Assembly (NCBI RefSeq): GCF_025997915.1
Contig: NZ_AP026677.1
Span: forward strand, 62,001-126,000
Direction: 5' to 3'
Source: Aquiluna sp. KACHI24
GTDB lineage: Bacteria > Actinomycetota > Actinomycetes > Actinomycetales > Microbacteriaceae
Length of the DNA: 64,000 nt
Below the pieces are notes generated by a model, which did not search any database, was not told the origin of the DNA, and saw only the letters and a program-made list of their open reading frames with translations. This document shows, in pieces, positions 35,263-42,715 of the stretch (position 1 is the first letter of the stretch; each line of letters starts with the position of its first letter). A program made the translations under genes and the position numbers.

Positions 35263-36560
35263 AGGTATTTGTTGCCGAGGCTTCTTATATAAGGAGCGAG
35301 CTTTAGATAGAACTCGGCTGGGGTCAAACCGTATTGATTCTTGAAAGCGATCTTCCAATCGGTTTGATTGGTTGCCCGAATAAAGTCCAGATAATCTTCG
35401 ATGCCACCAACTGCGATCAGGGCCTGTGCAGCAATCGCACCAAGTCCGTACTGATTGAAGGCTTCTCGGTTCTCTGGGTCAGCCTCCATTAGCTCAAATA
35501 CCTTGGCGATATCTTCGTTTGAGGCAGTCTTCGCCCAGGTTCTAAATCTCGTTGGGTCAACAGTGCCGGTCCCGAATGGGTCGAACGCTGGTGAGGTCAG
35601 GTAGAACTGCTCAGACAGACGACCGTTTCTATCGGTTGACCCATAGCCAAGAGCAAAACCAAAGAAGGTCGGTGCACCCTCGTTTAGCCAAAGCGGCATC
35701 AGAACATTTGGTTTGTAGAGCGAATTCTGCACCATGTGGAAGTGCTCATGGATAGCGGTGTGATCAGCAATCGCATAGCGATTGCCAGACGAGTGAATGC
35801 AGTTGAAGTAGATCGGGTTGCCAGCTTTGTCCTTGGATGCAAAGCCCAGGATGCACTGGTCCTTTGCTCCAGACCGCGCAAGATAGCCAGTGATGCCACC
35901 GGGCAGATCACCGCCGAGCTCGAGGCGCTTTTGCTCTGCCCACTCGGCATCCTTTTCACTGAACAGGACAACCGTGAAGTTTTTGGTGAAGACATCTGCC
36001 CAGAGTCTCGAAGCTTTCGTGATCAGCGACTTCTCTCTTGTAACGCCAGCAGCGGGAACATTTGGACCAACGTGGTAGTCGATAGCCACCGAGGATTGGG
36101 CACTCGACTCGTAGCGCTCCAGCACCCTGCTGGTTGCAGTTCTGGCTACCCAGTTGACATCAAGATTGTCAAAGCTGAGGGCAGTTGCGGGATAGCTGGG
36201 AACGGTTAGAACTAGATTCACCTTGCCGATGTTTGAGGTGATCTTGGTGGTTTGGGTGATGCTGGTCACCGAGAGCGAAGACACTCTGGCTTTTGCGTAA
36301 CTGCAGAAAGACTTAGCTTTGGCAAGTGCGGCAGTCTTTTCTTTGGTGGTGGGACTCAATTTCGTAAACCCGACACAGCTCAATTTTGTAGTTGCCGGGT
36401 TTTGGAAAAGAAGAGCACTCAGTGCACTCTTGTTGGCACTTGAGATGGTCGCGGCGGAGTTTACGACCGTTTTGGTGATGGTTTGGTTGCTTAGGGCAGC
36501 TGCAGGAGTCGCAACCGGAAGCAGTGCTAGCAATAAACCGACTGCTATTAGCTTTTTCAA
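35259..36560 (-). CDS. Secreted HExxH (gluzincin-like) protein with an N-terminal OmpA-like two-cysteine domain
   Basis: 433 residues. Signal peptide 1-22 (LIAVGLLLALLPVATPAAA). Residues about 30-120 form the OmpA-like module with Cys62 (KLSC) and Cys86 (AKAKSFC). Further on, HEHFH (271-275) is a zinc-binding HExxH and NEG with Glu294 is 19 residues later, the gluzincin arrangement; two more Cys (236, 254) flank it. So a zinc peptidase is likely, though the rest of the fold is not recognised. TTG start at 36560 with AGGAGG seven bases before. It follows the half-ALDH gene by nine bases, thus is probably read with the deoC operon. Confidence 0.7.
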   Translation of the reverse strand: MKKLIAVGLLLALLPVATPAAALSNQTITKTVVNSAATISSANKSALSALLFQNPATTKLSCVGFTKLSPTTKEKTAALAKAKSFCSYAKARVSSLSVTSITQTTKITSNIGKVNLVLTVPSYPATALSFDNLDVNWVARTATSRVLERYESSAQSSVAIDYHVGPNVPAAGVTREKSLITKASRLWADVFTKNFTVVLFSEKDAEWAEQKRLELGGDLPGGITGYLARSGAKDQCILGFASKDKAGNPIYFNCIHSSGNRYAIADHTAIHEHFHMVQNSLYKPNVLMPLWLNEGAPTFFGFALGYGSTDRNGRLSEQFYLTSPAFDPFGTGTVDPTRFRTWAKTASNEDIAKVFELMEADPENREAFNQYGLGAIAAQALIAVGGIEDYLDFIRATNQTDWKIAFKNQYGLTPAEFYLKLAPYIRSLGNKYL

Positions 36561-36569
36561 GAAGTCCTC

Positions 36570-37421
36570 CTAGTGCCCCTTGGGGTGCCAGACCGTCTTC
36601 ACCTCCATGAGGCTAAGAATGTGCTCAAGCGATCCCCTATTGCCCAATCTCGCATAGCTGTTAGCGCGAATAACTCGCTTTATGGTCTCCGCGGCCATAA
36701 TTTCGAGCTCAACCGCGTTTGACGAGCCCTCAAGATCGATTGCGTTCACGTCCTGATGGGCGGCGAGCCAGGAGCCGATCTCCTTTTCGCTGCCGGTGAG
36801 CATGTTCACAACTCCACCAGGTAGGTCACTGGTTGATAGCACCTCAGTCAGCGTGATTGCGCTCAGTGGGAGTTTCTCGCTTGCCACAACCACAACCGTG
36901 TTTCCTGACACGATGGCCGGGGCGATTGAGTTCACCAGTCCAACTAGAGCACTCTCTTGAGGAGCTAGCACTGCGACAACCCCCGTAGGTTGGTTAGTCG
37001 AAATGTTGAAGAAGGGGCCAGCAACTGGGTTCATGCTTCCGGCCACGGAGTCGATCTTGTCGGACCAACCCGCGTGCCAAACCCAGGAGTCGATGGCGGC
37101 ATCCACCTCGGCGTTGGCCTTTGATGCAGAGACTCCAGTCATGGCTCTGATCTCGGAGACAAACTGCTCTCTGCGACCCTCGAGCATCTCAGCGATGCGA
37201 TAGAGGATCTGGCCGCGGTTATACGCGGTCGCCGATGCCCAACCAGGTTGAGCAGCGCGAGCGGCGACCACGGCATCACGAGCGTCCTTGCGGGAGCCCT
37301 GAGCAACATTGGCTAGGAACTTACCCTGGTGATCGTTTAGCTCGTAGGTGCGGCCAGACTCGCTTCTTGGGAACTTGCCACCGATGTAGAGCTTGTAAGT
37401 CTTTCTGACATCTAGACGCAT
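36570..37421 (-). CDS. Short ALDH-like protein lacking the catalytic half
   Basis: 283 residues against about 480 for ALDH. It contains the N-terminal and cofactor parts (IGGKFPRSESGR, GVVAVLAPQES, IVSGNTVVVV) but no cysteine at all, no Glu-GG motif, and ends after a short tail (SLMEVKTVWHPKGH). The tail is not a random break: such short partners follow a full ALDH beside deoC in many actinobacteria (recalled). ALDH16 proteins carry a catalytic and a non-catalytic ALDH domain in one chain; this pair looks like the split form. A structural or regulatory subunit is inferred. Shares one base with the upstream ALDH gene. Confidence 0.7.
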   Translation of the reverse strand: MRLDVRKTYKLYIGGKFPRSESGRTYELNDHQGKFLANVAQGSRKDARDAVVAARAAQPGWASATAYNRGQILYRIAEMLEGRREQFVSEIRAMTGVSASKANAEVDAAIDSWVWHAGWSDKIDSVAGSMNPVAGPFFNISTNQPTGVVAVLAPQESALVGLVNSIAPAIVSGNTVVVVASEKLPLSAITLTEVLSTSDLPGGVVNMLTGSEKEIGSWLAAHQDVNAIDLEGSSNAVELEIMAAETIKRVIRANSYARLGNRGSLEHILSLMEVKTVWHPKGH

Positions 37422-38857
37422 CAGTTGCCTCCCTTGAGATAAGCCAGCAGGCCGTGGCGGCCACCCTCTCGGCCATAGCCAGATTCCTTGAAGCCACCAA
37501 ATGGGCTGGTCGGATCAAACTGGTTAAACGTGTTCGCCCAGACCACACCAGCATTTAGTTGGTCGGCAAGCTTGAGGATTCTCGAACCCTTTTCGGTCCA
37601 AATTCCTGCGCTCAAACCAAACGGGGTGTTGTTGGCCTTGGTCACCGCCTCGGCTGGGGTGCGGAAAGTCATGACACTCAAAACCGGCCCGAAGATCTCC
37701 TCGCGGGCCACGGTGTTGGCTGGTCCAACACCGCTGATCAAAGTCGGTCTGAACCAAAAGCCACTTCTTGGTAGCTCACAGTTCGGAGCCCAGAGCTCAC
37801 CACCCTCTGAAGCCCCCTGCTTCACTAGTGACTCGATCTTTTCCAGCTGCGCTCGTGAGTTGATGGCACCGATGTCGGTGTTCTTATCCATCGGATCACC
37901 GACGCGTAGTGACTCCATGCGCTTTTTGAGCTTCTTCAAAAACTCATCGTGAATCGATTCTTGAACCAGAAGTCTCGAACCTGCACAGCAGACGTGACCT
38001 TGGTTGAAGAAGATTCCGTTTACAACACCCTCAACCGCCTGATCCAAAGCGGCATCATCAAACACGATGTTCGCAGCCTTGCCGCCAAGCTCCAGGGTGA
38101 CCTTCTTGTTGGTGCCGGCAACCGCCTTCGCGATCACTCGACCCACATCGGTTGAACCGGTGAAAGCAACCTTGTTGACATCTGGGTGCTTGACCAGTGC
38201 TGCACCGGTGTCACCAAAGCCAGTCACGATGTTGACAACGCCTTCTGGGAGCTCGGCCTGTTGGCAGATCTCTGCAAACAGCAAAGCGGTCAGCGGGGTG
38301 CTTTCCGCGGGCTTTAGCACGACGGTGTTTCCAGCAGCCAGTGCCGGAGCAACCTTCCAGGCCAACATCATCAGTGGGAAGTTCCAGGGGATTACTTGAG
38401 CCGCAACACCGTGGGCCTTGGGGTTAGCACCCAGACCTGCGTAGTCAAGCTTGTCTGCCCAACCGGCGTAGTAGAAGAACCAGGCCGCCACCGTTGGAAT
38501 ATCGAAATCGCGGGTCTCTTTGATTGGCTTACCGTTGTTTAGAGTCTCGGCTACAGCTAGCTCGCGGCCGCGCTCTTGAATAATTCTGGCGATGCGATAG
38601 AGGTACTTGCCGCGCTCTGAACCAGGTAGCTTGCCCCACACCTTTTCATAGGCGTGACGAGCAGCCTTGACGGCAGCATCAACATCCTTGTCACTGCCAT
38701 GCGAAATCTCAGCCAGAACCTCTTCGGTTGCCGGGTTGATGGTCTGGTAGAGGTTTGCCGGCTTTGTGAACTTGCCACCGATGAAGTGGCCATAGTTCTT
38801 TTCAAAACTAACCAGGGAGCGAGACTCCGGAGCTGGTGCATATTCGAACATGGTCAT
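37421..38857 (-). CDS. NAD-dependent aldehyde dehydrogenase of the deoC operon
   Basis: 478 residues with complete active site: VIPWNFPLMM, LELGGKAANIVF (Glu), FNQGHVCCAGSRL (Cys), EEIFGPV, NPF-like end FGGFKESGYGREGG. Placed directly after deoC (three bases), so oxidation of the acetaldehyde made by DeoC is the natural role (inference from context). ATG 38857. Confidence 0.92.
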   Translation of the reverse strand: MTMFEYAPAPESRSLVSFEKNYGHFIGGKFTKPANLYQTINPATEEVLAEISHGSDKDVDAAVKAARHAYEKVWGKLPGSERGKYLYRIARIIQERGRELAVAETLNNGKPIKETRDFDIPTVAAWFFYYAGWADKLDYAGLGANPKAHGVAAQVIPWNFPLMMLAWKVAPALAAGNTVVLKPAESTPLTALLFAEICQQAELPEGVVNIVTGFGDTGAALVKHPDVNKVAFTGSTDVGRVIAKAVAGTNKKVTLELGGKAANIVFDDAALDQAVEGVVNGIFFNQGHVCCAGSRLLVQESIHDEFLKKLKKRMESLRVGDPMDKNTDIGAINSRAQLEKIESLVKQGASEGGELWAPNCELPRSGFWFRPTLISGVGPANTVAREEIFGPVLSVMTFRTPAEAVTKANNTPFGLSAGIWTEKGSRILKLADQLNAGVVWANTFNQFDPTSPFGGFKESGYGREGGRHGLLAYLKGGN

Positions 38858-38860
38858 CCT

Positions 38861-39826
38861 TTAGTCCACTGTCACATAGTCGGGGCCGGAGTAGTGGCCA
38901 GTCTTGAGCTTCTGTCGCTGCATCAAAACATCGTTCAGTAGTGATGAGGCTCCGAATCTGAAAAGGTCTGGGTTCAGCCAGGTTTCACCCGCGGTCTCTT
39001 TGACAACGACTAGGTATTTGATCGCATCCTTGGCTGTTCTGATTCCGCCCGCCGGCTTCACGCCGATTAGTTCGCCGGTCTCTTCATACCAATCCCGAAC
39101 GGCCTGCAGCATCAACATGGTGATTGGGATGGTGGCATTTACGCTTACCTTGCCGGTCGATGTCTTAATGAAATCGCCACCGGCAAGCATCGCCAGGTAG
39201 CTGGCTCGGCGGATGTTGTCGTAGGTCTGAAGCTCTCCGGTCTCCAAAATCACCTTGAGGTGCGCATAGCTTCCATCAGTTCGCTTGCAAGCTTCTTTTA
39301 CGGCAACGATCTGTTTATAAACCTCGAGGTAATCGCCGGAGAGGAAAGCTCCTCGATCGATAACCATGTCGATTTCATCCGCACCTGCTCGAACCGCATC
39401 CTTGGTGTCTTCGAGCTTCACCTTCAAACTCGCTCTGCCCGATGGGAATGCTGTTGCTACGGCGGCAACGTAAACACCGGAGTCACCCAGCGTGGCCTTG
39501 GCAAATTTCACCATGTCGCCATAGACGCAGATCGCAGCAGGACGAGGGGTGCTTAGGTCGGTTGGATCTGGGGTGAGTGCCTTCAGACAAAGACTCTTCA
39601 CTCGCTCCGGAGTGTCCATGCCCTCCAAGGTGGTGAGGTCCATCATCTTGATAGCTGCATCTAATGCCCAGGCCTTGGATGAGGTTTTGATTGACCTAGT
39701 CCCAAGCGATGCGGCTCTGGCCTCGAGGCCAACTTTGTCTACACCTGGAAGTGAGTGCAGCCAGCGGCGCAAACTCTGATTTGTGATCCGAGAGCCGACG
39801 ATGGCTTCCGGTGAAATTGAACGCAA
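38861..39826 (-). CDS. deoC: Deoxyribose-phosphate aldolase
   Basis: 321 residues, the long form. Cleaves 2-deoxyribose 5-phosphate to glyceraldehyde 3-phosphate and acetaldehyde. Schiff-base region FIKTSTGK (Lys) and LKVILETGEL, GADEIDMVIDRGA; VKPAGGIRTAKDAI near the end. TTG start at 39826 with AGGAG five bases before. First of four minus-strand genes running to 35259: deoC, ALDH, half-ALDH and the secreted HExxH protein. Confidence 0.95.
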   Translation of the reverse strand: MRSISPEAIVGSRITNQSLRRWLHSLPGVDKVGLEARAASLGTRSIKTSSKAWALDAAIKMMDLTTLEGMDTPERVKSLCLKALTPDPTDLSTPRPAAICVYGDMVKFAKATLGDSGVYVAAVATAFPSGRASLKVKLEDTKDAVRAGADEIDMVIDRGAFLSGDYLEVYKQIVAVKEACKRTDGSYAHLKVILETGELQTYDNIRRASYLAMLAGGDFIKTSTGKVSVNATIPITMLMLQAVRDWYEETGELIGVKPAGGIRTAKDAIKYLVVVKETAGETWLNPDLFRFGASSLLNDVLMQRQKLKTGHYSGPDYVTVD

Positions 39827-39859
39827 TTTTGCTCCTTGCAGTACCTAGCCAGCCTACTC

Positions 39860-40702
39860 CTAGGCCAGGAACTTCACACCGGTAAGTTCTTCGCTGCTGG
39901 CCCATAGCTTCGAGGCAAGTTCGAGGTTTCTTGATCGGGTTGATCCCCTGAGCAACTTGGGCTCACCCCACAGCTCCCACTTTGGTCCAACAAACTCTCC
40001 GCCCTTCAGCGAAGCATCGGTCGCGGCGCGTAGTTGACTTCGGGCACCCGCTTTTGCGGTTTGGGCAAATCGGTCAAACTGGTGTGGGAAGTTCTCTTGC
40101 AGCCCGGTGATTGCCCATCCCGGATGGGCCGCAATTGACTGAACCTTTGAACCTGAAAGTCTCGCTCTGACATCTAACTCTCTTGCAAACAGAAGGCAGG
40201 CAAGCTTGGTGTCGGCATAGCGCTGCCAACGGTCATAACTCGATTCCTCGGCCCCACGCAGCTCATCCACGTCTGCGCTTTTGAGCTTTCCTCGGCGGTG
40301 AACCACCGAGGAGAGGCTGATCACTCTGCCATTCACGGCGTCCAGTTTTTGCCAAAGCAGGGCGGTGAGCAAAAAGTGCCCAATGTGGTTTGTTGCCATT
40401 TGAGACTCGATGCCCTCGATCGAGAGTTTGAAATCAGGGCCCATCAGTCCCGCGTTGTTCATGAGTAAATCAACCGAGTCGACACTCTTGGCAAACTCTC
40501 GAACCGAGTCCAGGTTGGAGATATCCAGAACAACCTCTGAGATTTTGGAGTCCGGGTTTAGCGCTCTGATGCGGTCGGCCGCTTTGGTTAGGCGCTCTTC
40601 GCGCCTAGCAACCATGGTCACCTGATAACCGAGCTCGGCAAGCGCTTTTGCGGACTCGAAACCTAGACCCGAACTTGCTCCGGTTATCAAAGCGTGTTTC
40701 AT
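39860..40702 (-). CDS. Short-chain dehydrogenase/reductase (retinol dehydrogenase-like)
   Basis: About 280 residues from ATG 40702 (AGAGG nine bases before); ATG 40720 is in frame but has no ribosome site. Rossmann ITGASSGLGFESAKALAELG, NNAG (LLMNNAGLMG), catalytic Ser (ISLSSVVHRRG) and a YADTKLA motif giving YxxxK. The extra length after the core and RGAEESSYDRWQRYADTKLA resemble the retinol/protochlorophyllide reductase-like SDRs. Divergent from the MFS gene. Confidence 0.88.
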   Translation of the reverse strand: MKHALITGASSGLGFESAKALAELGYQVTMVARREERLTKAADRIRALNPDSKISEVVLDISNLDSVREFAKSVDSVDLLMNNAGLMGPDFKLSIEGIESQMATNHIGHFLLTALLWQKLDAVNGRVISLSSVVHRRGKLKSADVDELRGAEESSYDRWQRYADTKLACLLFARELDVRARLSGSKVQSIAAHPGWAITGLQENFPHQFDRFAQTAKAGARSQLRAATDASLKGGEFVGPKWELWGEPKLLRGSTRSRNLELASKLWASSEELTGVKFLA

Positions 40703-40753
40703 GAGATTCAACCTCTTCATTGAGTCGGCTTTACCCCAGATTTAGCCTCGCCT

Positions 40754-40772
40754 TTCGGCACGCCTAACCTAA
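40754..40772 (+). promoter_or_regulatory. Possible DtxR/IdeR iron box upstream of the MFS transporter
   Basis: TTCGGCACGCCTAACCTAA agrees with the iron-box consensus TTAGGTTAGGCTAACCTAA at 14 of 19 positions, with the right half CTAACCTAA perfect. It lies between divergent SDR and MFS genes, 23 bases before the MFS start. If real, this MFS gene is iron-regulated, for example a siderophore transporter. The left half is poor. Confidence 0.3.
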
Positions 40773-40794
40773 TACATTTTCGGTTTTAGACTGA

Positions 40795-42003
40795 GTGCAA
40801 TTACTCAAAGGTCGAGGTAAATTGCAAGCCAGTTCAAGGTTGACGCTTCGGCTTGGCATAACCCAAATCATCGGTTGGGGGTCCGGTTTTTATCTGCCGG
40901 CCATCCTGGCAGTCCCAATCTCAAAATCAATTGGGGTTTCAACCGAGACCTTCTTCTGGGCTTTCACGGTTTCTCTTCTGGTCTCCGGGTTGGTGGGGCC
41001 AAGGATCGGTCGCCTTATAGATATGTATGGTGGCCGCAAGGTTTTACCTTGGGGCAATCTCGCATTCTTCCTGGGGTTGGTGCTGCTTGCACTCAGTACC
41101 AACGAACTCATGCTCTTTATCGCCTGGGCGGTAATTGGTGTTGGCGGTTCGATGAGTAATTACGACTCCGCTTTCGCGACCGCAGTTGCGTTTTTCAAGG
41201 AGAACTCGAACCGAGTTATAGCCGGCATCACAGTATTTGCCGGTTTTTCCTCAACCATTTCTTGGCCTCTCACCAGCTTCATCAACTCCGAATTTGGTTG
41301 GCAAACGGCGGTGCTGTTCTGGGCCGCTATGCACCTATTTATTTCTCTACCGCTGCATGCCACGATCCCTCGCAGCGAGCAGCGCGAAATCGACACCATG
41401 ACTGGGCCGGTTCAAAAGATCATCAAGCGCGGTCTCAAGTTCGACAAACTACTAATTGTTTTTGCTCTGATGTTTGCCCTCGAAGGATTCATCGTCTCTT
41501 CGGTGAACACCACCCTGCCCTTCTTGCTGACCGAGCTCGGAGCAAGTGAGCAGCTAGCGTTGCTGGCCGCCGTGATCCTTGGTCCCTCGCAGGTATTTGC
41601 TCGCATCCTGCTGGTTGCCTTGGGCAAGAAAACCGGACCGATCACGGTCGCCGCAATATCAATTGCCGCTCACCCGCTGGGTGTGATTTTGATTTTGCTG
41701 TTTGGAGTCAATGGCCTGCTTGGTTTTGTGATCTTGCACGGCATCGGGGTTGGTTTGAACCCGTTCATTCGAGGCTCACTGCCGCTTTTGTTCTTCGGTG
41801 CCCAAAGCTATGGCCAGCGTCAGGGCTATGTGATGATGCTGAGCAAAATAATCGGAGCCCTCTCGCCAACCCTGTTGACCCTGATGGTCTTGGCTGATCC
41901 GAAGGCGGCCATCATTACAACCCTCACCATGGGACTTGGCGCTGGAGTGCTACTCATTTGGGTAGCCGCTTTGGCAAAAGCCAAGGGCATCAGCGCGAAT
42001 TAA
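40795..42003 (+). CDS. MFS transporter
   Basis: 402 residues, about 12 membrane segments. LTLRLGITQIIGWGSGFYLPAI start, motif A GRLIDMYGGRKVL, and a charged central loop (IPRSEQREIDTMTGPVQKIIKRG). GTG at 40795; a TTG at codon 10 with GAGG just before is an alternative start. The possible iron box overlaps its promoter. Substrate unknown. Ends convergent with the hydrolase gene, overlapping 14 bases. Confidence 0.85.
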   Translation: MQLLKGRGKLQASSRLTLRLGITQIIGWGSGFYLPAILAVPISKSIGVSTETFFWAFTVSLLVSGLVGPRIGRLIDMYGGRKVLPWGNLAFFLGLVLLALSTNELMLFIAWAVIGVGGSMSNYDSAFATAVAFFKENSNRVIAGITVFAGFSSTISWPLTSFINSEFGWQTAVLFWAAMHLFISLPLHATIPRSEQREIDTMTGPVQKIIKRGLKFDKLLIVFALMFALEGFIVSSVNTTLPFLLTELGASEQLALLAAVILGPSQVFARILLVALGKKTGPITVAAISIAAHPLGVILILLFGVNGLLGFVILHGIGVGLNPFIRGSLPLLFFGAQSYGQRQGYVMMLSKIIGALSPTLLTLMVLADPKAAIITTLTMGLGAGVLLIWVAALAKAKGISAN

Positions 42004-42592
42004 GATCCCTGGGGTCAGCGCTCTCAACCCAATTCCACAGTCCCTGCCACGGCCCGAAGCCATCGTCCAGCGAGAAGTGCCCGGCACTAGGGAAGATAAC
42101 CGCTTCGAGTCCTAGAGCCTCTTCGTAAATGCCGATGCCCCTTGGAAGCCAGTGGTCCTTATCGCTGGCAATGATGGTCAAACTCTTTGCAAATTCAAAA
42201 GCTGAATTGACTAGGTCAGGGTCATTTAGGCCCAGTGGCTCACCTTCGATGTTTGGGTTCTGACCGATCGGGTCTGGGTCTGGCGGTGCAACAAGAAGCA
42301 CGCGGTCAAATGGCGTAGTGAAGCGACCTTCTTTCGCGGCAAGCAGCCAGTTCATGCAGCCAAGTGAGTGAGCGATGGCAATCTTCTCGCCGCCATGAAC
42401 CTCGTCCATCATGTCGGCTTCTTGCGAGATGAGGTTTTGCCAGTCAGCGGTCACTGGATTGTCCGGTGCTGGGAACTGCGGATACCAAACCTGGTGACCC
42501 CGATTGCGCAGGGTCTGGGCAGTTAGTCGAAGCCAATGACCCTCTGGTCGCTTGTTGGTATAACCATGGTGAAGCAGCACTTTTTTCACCAT
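41990..42592 (-). CDS. RBBP9/YdeN-type alpha/beta hydrolase
   Basis: 200 residues. LLHHGYTNKRPEGHW (oxyanion part), nucleophile elbow AHSLGC, and a late His in SAGHFSLDDGFG; the Asp of the triad is in IIASDKDHWLP. Serine hydrolase of the RBBP9/YdeN family; substrate unknown. ATG 42592. Single gene upstream of the surface operon, opposite strand. Confidence 0.88.
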   Translation of the reverse strand: MVKKVLLHHGYTNKRPEGHWLRLTAQTLRNRGHQVWYPQFPAPDNPVTADWQNLISQEADMMDEVHGGEKIAIAHSLGCMNWLLAAKEGRFTTPFDRVLLVAPPDPDPIGQNPNIEGEPLGLNDPDLVNSAFEFAKSLTIIASDKDHWLPRGIGIYEEALGLEAVIFPSAGHFSLDDGFGPWQGLWNWVESADPRDLNSR

Positions 42593-42653
42593 TTCAATCT
42601 ACTCCGACACGTATTAGTTCCATTTTCGCTGCAAACCTTCGGCTAGCCGTATG

Positions 42654-42667
42654 TGTCAGATATGACA
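42654..42667. promoter_or_regulatory. Palindrome upstream of the surface-sortase operon
   Basis: TGTCAGATATGACA has perfect five-base arms around GATA. It is 49-62 bases before the ATG at 42716, where promoter or operator elements are expected. Regulator unknown. Confidence 0.35.
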
Positions 42668-42715
42668 ACATCGCCGGCGGTAGATTTGATTAGTTTTATG
42701 ACCCGAGGGGAACAA

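Noticed and set aside
36570-37421. Frameshift remnant of a full ALDH
   Set aside because: No missing half lies downstream in any frame; the next gene starts nine bases later with its own ribosome site and signal peptide.
42653-42715. Upstream GTG start of the LAxTG surface protein
   Set aside because: It falls in the promoter palindrome; ATG 42716 has a ribosome site and begins a good signal peptide.
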